64,000 nucleotides of DNA. Source: Gp6-AA40 sp963772955. Lineage in GTDB: Bacteria; Acidobacteriota; Vicinamibacteria; Vicinamibacterales; UBA2999. Location of the stretch: NCBI GenBank assembly GCA_963772955.1, contig CAVYZF010000009.1:1054001-1118000 (forward strand). The letters are read 5' to 3'. Made by a program: the position numbers and the translations under genes. This document shows positions 40,989 through 48,970 of this stretch, in pieces (position 1 is the stretch's first letter; the number at the start of each line of letters is the position of its first letter). The notes under the pieces are model-generated. The model did not search any database. It worked only from the letters and a program-made list of their open reading frames with translations, and was not told the DNA's origin.

Positions 40989-42719
40989 ATGCCATTCGGC
41001 TATCACGGCTGCTACCTCCGCATCGACGTGAGCAGCAGCGGGCGTGCCGAGCGCGTGACGCTCTCAGAGACGGTCCTGCGTCAGTACCTTGGAGGCAGCG
41101 GTCTGGGTGCGCGCCTCTTGCTCGACGAGGGCGGGGCGACCGCCGATCCGTTGTCGCCTGAAGCCCCGCTCATCTTCGCGTTCAGCCCGCTCGTTGGCAG
41201 TCCTCTCACTACCTCCGCCAAGTTCGCCGTCGTCAGCAGGAGCCCGCTGACGAAGCGTTTCAACGACTCGCTGGCAAGCAGTGGCTTCGCTATCGCGGGC
41301 AAGCGCTGCGGCTGCGACGCGATCGTCATCGTTGGACGCGCCCCTCACTGGTCGGTGCTCGTCATCGACGATGGCGACGTGCGACTCGAGCCGGCTGACG
41401 ACGTGCTCGGCGACTCGTGTGCGGTGGCAGAGGGGAAGCTGCGCGCGCGGCTCGGTACGGACTATCGCGTGGCGTCGATCGGACCGGCCGGAGAGCGCGC
41501 TGTCTGCTACGCCACCATCTCGCACGACGGGCGACATGCGGGTCGCGGCGGCAGCGGCGCGGTGCTCGGCAGCAAGCGCATCAAGGCGATCGCGGTACGC
41601 GGAACGAAGTATTGCGAGTGGGCGCGTCCGCGCGAGCTGACCGAGCTCAGTCGCGATCTCTCGAAGCGGTCGTTCGGTCCGGCGACAGCCAAGTACCGGG
41701 AGCTTGGGACCGCGACGAATCTCCTGACGTTCAACCGCTTCGGCTCGCTGCCGACCCGCAACTTCCAGACCGGGACATTCGAGGAAGCTGTCAGCATCTC
41801 GCCGGAGCAGTTGCGCCTCGAGCATACGCGCACGCGGGCGAGTTGCGTGGCATGCACGATTGGGTGCGAACACATCTACTCGCTCGGGAACGGCACGGTG
41901 CGGCTCGAGTACGAGAGCCTGTTTGCACTCGGCTCGTTATGCGGTGTCTCCGATGGCGATGCGGTTCTGCGCGCGTCGCAACGCTGCGACGAGCTCGGCC
42001 TGGACACGATCAGTACCGGCGGCAGCATCGCCTTCGCCATGGAATGCGTCGAGCGCGGGTTGCTCAACGAGCCCTGGCTCACGTTCGGTAGCGGCGATGC
42101 CGTGTTCAAGGCCATCGAATTGATCGGGCAGCGCGCAGGTGTCGGCGCGATCCTCGCTGACGGCAGTCGAAGAGCCGCACAGATCATCGGGCAGGGCAGC
42201 ATCGCGTTTGCGCCGCAGGTCAAAGGGCTGGAGATTCCCGGCTACGAGCCGCGCGCGCTGCAGACCATGGCTCTGGGTTTCGCCGTTGGCGCTCGCGGGG
42301 CCGATCACAATCGCAGCGGCGCGTACGACATCGACTTCTCGGACAAGGTCGATCGCCGGAACGCGACGCTCGACTCAGTGCGTCACGCCATCGACACGGA
42401 GGATCGCGCGGCGGTGATGGACTCGCTGATCCTGTGCAAGTTCCTGCGCGGCGTGTTCAGTGATTTCGAGGCCGAGGCCGCGGCCATGTTGCAGGCCGTG
42501 ACCGGGTGGGATGTGACCGCTGATGAATTGCGCGACACCGCGCGCCGGATCGTTGCGACCAAGCGGCGGGTCAATCTGCTGGCCGGCTGGACACCGGAAG
42601 AAGACACGCTACCCGAGCGCTTCCTCGACGCACCGCTTCCGAACGATCCCGCTGCCACGTTGAGTCGCGAGCGGCTCCAGGCCCTGGTCAGCGAGTACCA
42701 TCGTCAGCGAGGGTGGTAG
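40989..42719 (+). CDS. aldehyde:ferredoxin oxidoreductase (tungstopterin)
   Basis: 576 residues of the AOR family. The N-terminal domain has LRIDVSSSG, LGGSGLGARLLLDEG and FSPLVGSPLTTSAKFAVVSRSPLTKRFNDSLASSGF, the pterin-binding region. The 4Fe-4S ligands are CVACTIGC, with a distal Cys in DSLILCKFLRGVF. It also has YESLFALGSLCGVSD, ELGLDTISTGGSIAFAMEC, VKGLEIPGYEPRALQTMALGFAVGARGADHNRSGAYDID. It normally contains tungsten and reversibly oxidises aldehydes to acids using ferredoxin. Its cluster with moaD, mobA and two moeA genes suggests one MoeA may serve W and the other Mo; this is inference. It is probably transcribed with moaD. Confidence 0.9.
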   Translation: MPFGYHGCYLRIDVSSSGRAERVTLSETVLRQYLGGSGLGARLLLDEGGATADPLSPEAPLIFAFSPLVGSPLTTSAKFAVVSRSPLTKRFNDSLASSGFAIAGKRCGCDAIVIVGRAPHWSVLVIDDGDVRLEPADDVLGDSCAVAEGKLRARLGTDYRVASIGPAGERAVCYATISHDGRHAGRGGSGAVLGSKRIKAIAVRGTKYCEWARPRELTELSRDLSKRSFGPATAKYRELGTATNLLTFNRFGSLPTRNFQTGTFEEAVSISPEQLRLEHTRTRASCVACTIGCEHIYSLGNGTVRLEYESLFALGSLCGVSDGDAVLRASQRCDELGLDTISTGGSIAFAMECVERGLLNEPWLTFGSGDAVFKAIELIGQRAGVGAILADGSRRAAQIIGQGSIAFAPQVKGLEIPGYEPRALQTMALGFAVGARGADHNRSGAYDIDFSDKVDRRNATLDSVRHAIDTEDRAAVMDSLILCKFLRGVFSDFEAEAAAMLQAVTGWDVTADELRDTARRIVATKRRVNLLAGWTPEEDTLPERFLDAPLPNDPAATLSRERLQALVSEYHRQRGW

Positions 42720-42721
42720 AT

Positions 42722-42860
42722 CTCATTTGACGATTTGTGATCGTTGAATGAGTGATTCGTTCGTGATTTGAGAATGCTTGATTGGGCGATTCGGTGAAGC
42801 CAATCAACCATCGTTAATTTCCAATCAACAACGAATCAACAATCAAGAATCCCTGGATCA
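42722..42860. repeat. ATCAACAATC-type long hairpin, locus 1
   Basis: The left arm contains tandem GATTTGTGATCGTTGAATGAGTGATTC units and the right arm CCAATCAACAACGAATCAACAATCAAG. The arms are complementary, made of degenerate 8-9 bp units, and GC-poor compared with the genes. It lies between the convergent AOR and selenoprotein genes and probably ends both transcripts. Sister tracts lie at 44819 and 60455. Confidence 0.85.
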
Positions 42861-43388
42861 TCAATGACTGGCGCTCAGCGCCAAAACGATCGACTCGAGC
42901 GCGTCATCGGCGAGCGCGCGCATCTCGTCGTCGGTCCGATCCTGGATCGGGTGCGGCACGAAGATGACGGCAGGGTCGTAGCCGAGCGAGCGATTCTGCG
43001 CGGTCGCAGCCTGACGGAATTCACTCGACGCGATGGCGACTGCCACCACACCGAGGTCTTCCAGGTCCCGGATGTCGTGCATACTGCACGACGTGCACGA
43101 CCCTCAATCCGCGAGCGCTTCGATGACGAGGTCGCACTCGGTCCTGATCTGCTGCTTCAGTTCCGGCGGCGCGAGGATCGAGAAGCGCGGCTTGCGGTAG
43201 CGTCGCACGGAGACGCCGCGTTCGTGCAGACGCTCCGCGATACGATCGAGAAACACATCACCCCGTCGCTTGGCGATGTCGAGCAGCCCGATCGTCATGC
43301 CATCGATCGTGGACGGCCGCTCGCGTCGCGGCCGCTCGGTCGGTGACAGCTCCGACGTCGGGTCCAGCATGACCAGTTCGGTCTTCAT
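42861..43388 (-). CDS. UGSC-family selenoprotein (Sec at UGA codon 95)
   Basis: ATG 43388 overlaps the stop of the upstream gene (ATGA). The frame reads KTELVMLDPTSELSPTERPR, GLLDIAKRRGDVFLDRIAERL and RYRKPRFSILAPPELKQQIR to CDLVIEALAD, then TGA (43106-43104), then GSCTSCSMHDIRDLEDLGVV and FRQAATAQNRSLGYDPAVIFVPHPIQDRTDDEM. The sequence U-G-S-C at the TGA is the name-giving motif of the UGSC (seleno)protein family, so the TGA should be selenocysteine and the full product is 175 residues. The homology on both sides stays in one frame. A downstream hairpin fits a bacterial SECIS. The exact redox reaction is not known; a Cys-form family exists. Confidence 0.87.
43074..43106 (-). promoter_or_regulatory. 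putative SECIS element after the UGA
   Basis: Reading the minus strand after TGA: two direct copies of GTCGTGCA (43101-43094 and 43092-43085) can each pair with TGCACGAC (43081-43074), giving a perfect 8-bp stem with a 12-base or a 3-base loop. Bacterial SECIS hairpins sit in the coding region just downstream of the UGA, as here. Whether SelB binds it cannot be told. Confidence 0.6.
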
Positions 43389-44818
43389 GGCCGTACCTCT
43401 CTCGTGACCGGGTTGATGGTGATGGAGCCCAGGCCAGAAATATACGCCGAGAACTTGCCGGCGCCGCCACCGGCGCGGACGATGTTCAGGCTGCCGGTCC
43501 TGAACTTGGGGATCGTGCCGTTCGGGTCGGGCGCCTCGCCGGGGAGAATGCCGGCATCGATGCCGCCCGCGCCACGCACGAGTTCGGCCACCGGGATCTG
43601 CAGCAGGCGCTCGAGCTCCGACTTGAGGCGCTGCTTCGACCAGCCGGCCTCGTGAAACACCCGGGCGTGCTCCGGCGTCACGACCAGGAACGCCGCGACG
43701 TCGATCACCTTCTTGGGATGGTGTGCCGCGCGCAGGCATGCGGCGTACGACCGCGCGAGTGATTCAGGCGTGCGCGAGATCTCGTCCACGATGGGAGCGG
43801 CGCCGTCGCCGACGAAGAGCGTCACGGTTGACGAGTCCTTCGAGAATCCCTTCTCAACTGAGAACGACTCCCACGGCGATCCCTCTTCGTCCTCGGCAAA
43901 GCAGAACGTGTACTTGCCGGGGTTGCCGAGCGTCGCCCGATCGATCTCGCCGGGACGGCCGCCGCCGACGTTGCGCACCACGAGCTGGAGTGCGCGCCCG
44001 ATCGTCGCGTTGGCGCGATTGCCCTGCCCGAGGGCGTTGACTCCCGAGTTCATCCCGATCGCGCGCGCGATCGGACCGTTCACCATGACGACCGGGCCGA
44101 TGAAGTTTGTTGTGCACAAAACGCCGTGCAGGCCGAAGTCGGGCGCGAGCGCTGCTTCGATCGCCGCGAGCACGACCGGGAAGTACTCCGGCTTGCACCC
44201 GGCGAGTACCGCATTGATCGCCGCTTTCTCAACTGTGCACTCGCCGTAGTCGGGCGGAATCTGCCCGACGACTTCCTGCGCCGATCGTTTCGTCCCCTTC
44301 AACATCGCGTAAACGCGCTCGGGAGTTGGCGGCACAACGGGCAGCCCGTCGCTCCAGCCGCGATCGAAGCAGGCTTCGATCGGATCCGCCGAGTCGTCGA
44401 TCGTGACTTCTCTCGACTGGAACGTGAATCCGCCGTGACGGATGACGAGGCGCTCCGCGACGCCCGGATCTTCAGTCTTCGATCCGCAGCCGGGACGGCT
44501 GTCGGGAAGAGCTACGCCCAGCCCGCTGACACCTGACACGCGTTCCCACTCTTTGCGATCCCATCCGTACGTGCGCGCTGTCTCGCGGACGTCGTCCACG
44601 CGAATCAGCGTTGGAACGATCTGGACGCCGAGCCGGTACGACTGTTCGAGGCTCGTGTCGTCGACGGGTGCGAGGCCTTCGAGGAACGCGGGATCATCCT
44701 GTGTGTAGATCGTCAGCGGTGGCCGTGCCGCGCGGAGCTGACGCAGCACGGGCACGATCAGATTGCAGGTCGGGCAATCCTTTTTGACGACGACGATCAG
44801 GGTGTCTTTGCTCTGCAC
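43385..44818 (-). CDS. thioredoxin-domain protein fused to UGSC-partner domain
   Basis: GTG 44818 is chosen; an ATG at 44896 adds only residues coded by the ATCAACA repeat. The N-terminus is a thioredoxin fold with LIVVVKKDCPTCNLIVPVLRQ (CxxC) and a cis-Pro-like IVPTLIRVDD. From about 145 an uncharacterised domain follows: FDRGWSDGLPVVPPTPERVYAML, PPDYGECTVEKAAINAVLAGCKPEYFPVVLAAIEA, HGVLCTTNFIGPVVMVNGPIARAIGMNSGVNALGQGNRANATIGRALQLVVRNVGGG, and KQRLKSELERLLQIP to ITINPVTREVRP. The C-terminal domain resembles proteins encoded beside UGSC genes. The coupled stop/start (ATGA) suggests the two act together, perhaps as an electron-transfer pair to the Sec centre. Confidence 0.75.
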   Translation of the reverse strand: MQSKDTLIVVVKKDCPTCNLIVPVLRQLRAARPPLTIYTQDDPAFLEGLAPVDDTSLEQSYRLGVQIVPTLIRVDDVRETARTYGWDRKEWERVSGVSGLGVALPDSRPGCGSKTEDPGVAERLVIRHGGFTFQSREVTIDDSADPIEACFDRGWSDGLPVVPPTPERVYAMLKGTKRSAQEVVGQIPPDYGECTVEKAAINAVLAGCKPEYFPVVLAAIEAALAPDFGLHGVLCTTNFIGPVVMVNGPIARAIGMNSGVNALGQGNRANATIGRALQLVVRNVGGGRPGEIDRATLGNPGKYTFCFAEDEEGSPWESFSVEKGFSKDSSTVTLFVGDGAAPIVDEISRTPESLARSYAACLRAAHHPKKVIDVAAFLVVTPEHARVFHEAGWSKQRLKSELERLLQIPVAELVRGAGGIDAGILPGEAPDPNGTIPKFRTGSLNIVRAGGGAGKFSAYISGLGSITINPVTREVRP

Positions 44819-44957
44819 GGGATCAATTGTTGAATGGGGGATCTTGATTGTTGAATCGTTTGTGACTGTTGATTCTTGATCTTTAGGAATCGCCAATCAG
44901 AAATCACCAATCAACAACGATTCAACAATCAGAGATCGGCAAATCAAAGATTCAATA
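44819..44957. repeat. ATCAACAATC-type long hairpin, locus 2
   Basis: GATCAATTGTTGAATGGGG...GATTGTTGAATCG in one arm faces CCAATCAACAACGATTCAACAATC in the other. It lies between the ACT gene and the thioredoxin gene and contains the ACT stop codon (44952). It could act as a partial terminator within the operon. Confidence 0.85.
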
Positions 44958-45605
44958 CCGTCGCTTCAACTGTCGCATCAGATCGAACTTCGCCGTGTCG
45001 GCGACAGCCATCACGGCCATCACGCCTGCCTGCACGGGATCACTGACGACGAGATCGGCGGCGTCGGGAACGCTGCCCGCCATGTTCAACGAGATGACGT
45101 GCAACCCGTGGGCGCGTACTTCCTCGACCGCCTTGGTGATTTCACCGCCCATCAGAGATCCGGCGAGGACCAGCATCTTCACGCGCGGCAGTCGCATCAC
45201 TGCGCGCACGGCGGCCGCCAGCTCCTGTTCACCGACGAGCGGAATCGTGTCGATCGAGATGCGCTCGCCGCGGATGTTGTGGCGGTCGGCTTCGGTGATC
45301 GCACCCATCGCGACCTGCCCGACCTGGGCGCCGCCGCCCATGACGATGATCCGCTTACCGTAGATCTTGGCTGAGGATGGCGTCTCTTCCACGCGTTCGA
45401 CGCCGGCGACTGCTGTGAGATTGTCGAGGACGGATTGCGCGCGATCGTCGGGGACCGTCACCTCGAAGTAGATGCCGGATGTCGGGCTGCCGGGGTGAAT
45501 ATCGATGTGCGTGATGTTCGCCTCGTGATCGGCCAGCACCTTGGTCAGGGCAGACATCATGCCGGGCCGATCGAAGGCGGTGATGAAAATGGCGTGAGCG
45601 CTCAT
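44952..45605 (-). CDS. ACT-domain protein with DUF5612-like C-terminus
   Basis: The start is ATG 45605; a longer frame to 45647 is antisense to the divergent gene's first codons. Residues 1-75 form an ACT domain (SAHAIFITAFDRPGMMSALTKVLADHEANITHIDIH). The C-terminal part, RIIVMGGGAQVGQVAMGAITEADRHNIRGERISIDTIPLVGEQELAAAVRAVM, has a Rossmann-like G-G-GxxG strand and resembles archaeal ACT proteins of DUF5612 type. ACT domains bind amino acids and control metabolic enzymes. It heads the operon with the thioredoxin and selenoprotein genes, which suggests an amino-acid sensor for that system. Confidence 0.78.
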   Translation of the reverse strand: MSAHAIFITAFDRPGMMSALTKVLADHEANITHIDIHPGSPTSGIYFEVTVPDDRAQSVLDNLTAVAGVERVEETPSSAKIYGKRIIVMGGGAQVGQVAMGAITEADRHNIRGERISIDTIPLVGEQELAAAVRAVMRLPRVKMLVLAGSLMGGEITKAVEEVRAHGLHVISLNMAGSVPDAADLVVSDPVQAGVMAVMAVADTAKFDLMRQLKRRY

Positions 45606-45636
45606 TGGAAAGTAGCCTACTTTATAATTCACGACC

Positions 45637-46128
45637 ATGAAGCACATCTCGATCGTCGTTTATGCACTGCTCGCCGCCGGTGCGTTCATGCCTGTGCGGA
45701 CGGCGGCGCAGGGGCAACCGAATATGTACGGACCTACCGTGACGGCCGACCAGGCGAAGTCTGTGGCTGCGGCAGCAGTCGCTGAAGCGAAAAAGAACCA
45801 GTGGACGATGGCGGTGGCCATTGTCGATACCGCCGGCGATCTCGTGTACTTCGAGAAGATGGACAACACGCAGGTCGGCAGCGTGGACGTCGCGATTCAG
45901 AAGGCACGCGCGTCGGCGCGCTTCAAGCGGCCGACCAAGGCGTTCCAGGACGCGCTTGCAGCAGGCGGAGAGGGATGGCGGATCCTTTCGCTCGAGGGTG
46001 CAGTCGCCGTCGAAGGCGGACTGCCGCTCGTCGTCGGCGGAAAGATCATCGGCGCGATTGGCGCGTCAGGTGGCGCGGCACAACAGGATGGAGTCACGGC
46101 TGCAGCGGGGGCAGGAACTCTCAAGTAA
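45637..46128 (+). CDS. secreted GlcG/HbpS-like protein
   Basis: 163 residues; signal peptide to about 24 (VRTAAQ). The mature protein is a GlcG/HbpS fold: GPTVTADQAKSVAAAAVAEAKKN, WTMAVAIVDTAGDLVYFEKMDNTQVGSVDVAIQKARASARFKRPTK, and PLVVGGKIIGAIGASGGAAQQDG. Such proteins bind haem, cobalamin-like ligands or corrinoids in some bacteria and are often exported. The divergent start with the ACT gene leaves only 31 bp, so the two promoters overlap. It is followed by a repeat array. Confidence 0.83.
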   Translation: MKHISIVVYALLAAGAFMPVRTAAQGQPNMYGPTVTADQAKSVAAAAVAEAKKNQWTMAVAIVDTAGDLVYFEKMDNTQVGSVDVAIQKARASARFKRPTKAFQDALAAGGEGWRILSLEGAVAVEGGLPLVVGGKIIGAIGASGGAAQQDGVTAAAGAGTLK

Positions 46129-46142
46129 CCCTGCAACCATGA

Positions 46143-46315
46143 TCCGTGTTGGTGCGACGGGGACCCTTGTCGGTGCGACGGGGACCCTTGTCGGTGCGAC
46201 GTAGATCCCTCTCGGTGCGACGTGGATGCTTGTCGTTGCAACGTCAATCGCACCAACAAGCATCAAGAATCGCACCGACAGAATCTGATTCGCACCGACG
46301 AGCGAAGGGGGTTCG
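46143..46315. repeat. convergent GGTGCGA array, locus 3
   Basis: Four forward cores at 46151, 46172, 46193 and 46214 plus a degenerate one at 46235, all exactly 21 bp apart, then reverse cores CGCACC from about 46249 to 46306. The two halves are inverted around 46245, so the locus could fold as a long hairpin. It ends at the first homologous residue of the truncated NarK. Confidence 0.9.
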
Positions 46316-47190
46316 CACGGTATCCGCCGGCGTATCAGGGCCTCGCAATGGGTATCGCCGGAGCTGGAAATTCGGGGACGCTCCTCGCAACCCTCTTCGC
46401 GCCCCGGCTGGCCGAGCACTTCGGGTGGCAGGCGACGTTTGGCATCGCGCTGGTGCCGATGACTCTGGTGCTCGCGATCTTCGCGCTCGTTGCTCGCGAG
46501 AGCCCCCGTCGTCATACGCCTGCAACACTCGCGGACTACGCTGGGGTCGTGCGCGAGTCCGACACGCTGTCGCTCTCGCTGCTGTACGCACTGACGTTCG
46601 GTGGCTTCGTGGGCTTCGCGAGTTTCCTGACGACGTTCTTCAATGACGCGTACCACGTCTCGCGAGTGACCGCGGGTGATCTGACGACGGTGGTGGTCGT
46701 GGCCGGAAGCTTTCTGCGTCCAGTGGGTGGGTGGCTCTCGGATCGCATCGGCGGTTATCGCGTGCTCGTCGTCCTGCTCGCGGGTGTTGGCGTCTGCGTC
46801 GCGCTCGTGGGGACGATGCCTTCGGTGCGTGTCGCGGTCGGACTCCTCTTCGTGGCGATGGCACTCCTCGGCATGGGGAACGGCGCGGTGTTTCAACTCG
46901 TGCCGCAGCGGTTCCCCGAGCGTATCGGTCTCGTGACGGGCGTGGTCGGCGCGGCGGGTGGCCTGGGCGGATTCATGCTCCCGTCCGTGCTCGGCGCTAT
47001 ACGCGATTACACCGGTTCATATGCTCCGGGACTCTTCGGATGCGCCGCGGTGTTTCTCTGCGGCCTGATTCTGCTCCTTGAATTGGGCGCCCGCTGGTCG
47101 CAACGATGGGACGTGGCCGCGGCGCAGCGTGCGGGGATCTACTCGTATCGCGCATCGCTGGCGGGGCTGGATGACGAGAGCCCGGCCTGA
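46310..47190 (+). pseudogene. NarK-type nitrate/nitrite MFS transporter, 5' truncated
   Basis: Homology starts at FARYPPAYQGLAMGIAGAGNSGTLLATLFAPRLAEHFGWQATF, which is the middle of TM4-5 in the NarK/NasA group, and runs to the end. About 110-130 residues (TMs 1-3) are missing; the open frame from 46222 upstream is only repeat. Conserved NarK motifs GNSGT and GGLGGFMLPSVLGAIRDYTGSYAPGLF are present. The ANTAR regulator just downstream often controls nitrate genes. It cannot transport without the N-terminal helices. Confidence 0.8.
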
Positions 47191-47296
47191 GCAGGTCAGG
47201 TCATTCATGATTGTCTTCCATGAAGGCTGATCTAACACAAACGTAGCCTCTCACCCCCTTGTTCACGGACCACAGCATGTGTATTGTCGATAGAAC

Positions 47297-48043
47297 ATGC
47301 GTGGTATCCCTTCTGTGCAAATCGCGGACGACGAGGCCGACGTGAACTCGAAGTCCGACATCGATCTTCTTCATGAAATCGGCAGCCGGATTGCGGCCGC
47401 TGATCCGCTGCACGCGGTCCTCTCGCGCGTCGTCGACTTCGTGTCGACCATCGTGCAGTGCGACTCGTGTTTCGTGTACGTGCTCGAAGACGACGACCTC
47501 GTGTTGCGCGCGTCGAAGACGCCGCACCCGGATGTCGTCGATCGTCTTAAGTTGCGCTTGGGGCAGGGCATCACCGGATGGGTCGCCGAGCATCGCACGC
47601 CCGTCGCCGTGGGCAGCCATGCGTTCGACGATCCGAGATTCAAGACCTTCAATGAGCTGCCGGAGGATCGCTACGAGGCGTTTCTGTCTGTGCCGGTGCT
47701 GTCGCGCAGCAAGCTCGTTGGCGTGATCAATCTCCAGCATCGCCAGCCGCACAGCCACACGCATCGCGAGATGCAGCTGATCTCGACCATCGGGTTTCTC
47801 GTTGGCGCGGAGATTGAGACCGCCCGGCTCGAGATCGAGAACTCGCAGTTGTCCGAGCGGCTCGAGACGAGAAAGGTCCTCGATCGCGCCAAGGGCATCC
47901 TGCAGCGCGATATGGGGCTCACCGAGGAAGAGGCCTACCTCACGATTCAGCGGCAGAGTCGTCAGCGGCGGAAGACGAAGAAAGAAATCGCTGAGGCGAT
48001 CATCCTCACTGACGAACTCAGGCGAGGCAAAGCCACGACATAA
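47297..48043 (+). CDS. GAF-ANTAR antitermination regulator
   Basis: 248 residues. The GAF domain (about 25-165) has LLHEIGSRIAAADPLHAVLSRVVDFVSTIVQCDSCFVYVLE, KLRLGQGITGWVAEHRTPVAVGSHAFDDPRF, FLSVPVLSRSKLVGVINLQH. The C-terminal ANTAR domain (about 185-245) has LETRKVLDRAKGILQRDMGLTEEEAYLTIQRQSRQRRKTKKEIAEAIILTD, a three-helix RNA-binding bundle. ANTAR proteins bind two-stem RNA leaders to stop termination, often for nitrate or amide genes. It is on the same strand as the NarK remnant and directly precedes the largest repeat array, which might be its target or a chance neighbour. Confidence 0.87.
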   Translation: MRGIPSVQIADDEADVNSKSDIDLLHEIGSRIAAADPLHAVLSRVVDFVSTIVQCDSCFVYVLEDDDLVLRASKTPHPDVVDRLKLRLGQGITGWVAEHRTPVAVGSHAFDDPRFKTFNELPEDRYEAFLSVPVLSRSKLVGVINLQHRQPHSHTHREMQLISTIGFLVGAEIETARLEIENSQLSERLETRKVLDRAKGILQRDMGLTEEEAYLTIQRQSRQRRKTKKEIAEAIILTDELRRGKATT

Positions 48044-48057
48044 CTCAGCTTTGCTTG

Positions 48058-48625
48058 GTCAGTGCGATCGCCGATCCCTGTCGGTGCGATCTCCCCTATC
48101 GTTTGTCGGTGCGACGCTGATCCCTGTCGGTGCGATCTCCCTATCGTTTGTCGGTGCGATCGCCGATCCCCTGTCGGTGCGATCTCCCTATCCGTTTGTC
48201 GGTGCGATCGCCGATCCCTGTTGGTGCGATCTCCCTATCGTTAGTCGGTGCGACGCTGATCCCTGTCGGTGCGATCTCCCTATCGTTTGTCGGTGCGACG
48301 CTGATCCCTGTCGGTGCGATCTCCCTATCGTTTGTCGGTGCGACGCTGATCCCTGTCGGTGCGATCTCCCTATCGTTTGTCGGTGCGACGCTGATCCCTG
48401 TCGGTGCGATCTCCCTATCGTTTGTCGGTGCGACGCTGATCCCTGTCGGTGCGATCTCCCTATCGTTTGTCGGTGCGACGCTGATCCCTGTCGGTGCGAT
48501 CTCCCTATCGTTTGTCGGTGCGACGCCGATCCTCGTCCGTGCGATCTCCCCTATCGTTTGTCAGTGCGATCGCCGATCCCTGTCCGTGCTATCCCTTTTG
48601 CGCCAATCGGTGCGGATCATTCGCA
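48058..48625 (+). repeat. tandem 45-bp array with GGTGCGA cores (forward half)
   Basis: About 12 units of 45 bp, each with two cores: TCGGTGCGACGCTGATCCCT and TCGGTGCGATCTCCCTATCG. From 48245 to 48515 the units repeat with a 45-bp period and hardly change; the outer units are degenerate. It begins 15 bp after the ANTAR stop. It is free of stops in one frame only because the unit is a multiple of 3. Confidence 0.93.
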
Positions 48626-48930
48626 CTGACAAGCGTCCAGAATCGCACCAAGATGCGTCGAGTGTGCACCGACAAGAATCAAGCTCGCACCGCCAAGAAT
48701 CCAGTTCGCACCGACAAGAGTCAAGCTCGCACCGACAAGAATCCAGTTCGCACCGACAAGAGTCAAGCTCGCACCGACAAGAATCCAGTTCGCACCGATG
48801 AGGATCACGTTCGCACCGACAAGAATCAAGCTCGCACTGACAAGAATCCAGTTCGCACCGATGAGGATCTCGTTCGCACCAACACGTATCAGGATTGCAC
48901 CGCCCAGTTTCAGTAATCGCACCAACGTGG
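48626..48930 (-). repeat. 21-bp GGTGCGA array, reverse half
   Basis: About 14 cores reading CGCACCGA on the plus strand, in units like TCGCACCGACAAGAATCCAG. GCACC occurs at 48666, 48687, 48708 and 48729, exactly 21 bp apart. The orientation is opposite to 48058-48625, so the whole locus is a giant inverted repeat centred near 48625. It ends about 40 bp before the next gene. Confidence 0.93.
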
Positions 48931-48970
48931 AGCCTGGGTGTAGACTCCTTGCGATCGAAGGAGGCCTCCA

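Noticed and set aside
42861..43082. A separate 73-residue protein
   Set aside because: It is the C-terminal part of the selenoprotein after UGA.
43104..43739. A 211-residue arginine-rich protein
   Set aside because: Its N-terminal part is an out-of-frame shadow of the thioredoxin-partner gene; the real start is ATG 43388.
48130..48801. Long open frames inside the repeat array (VGATLIPVGAISLSF and SHRQESS type)
   Set aside because: They are open only because the units are multiples of 3 bp; both strands and several frames are open, no start signal is seen and the peptide is purely periodic.
48058..48930. CRISPR array
   Set aside because: The units are tandem, the spacers repeat and are only about 12-15 bp, orientation inverts in the middle and no cas gene is near.
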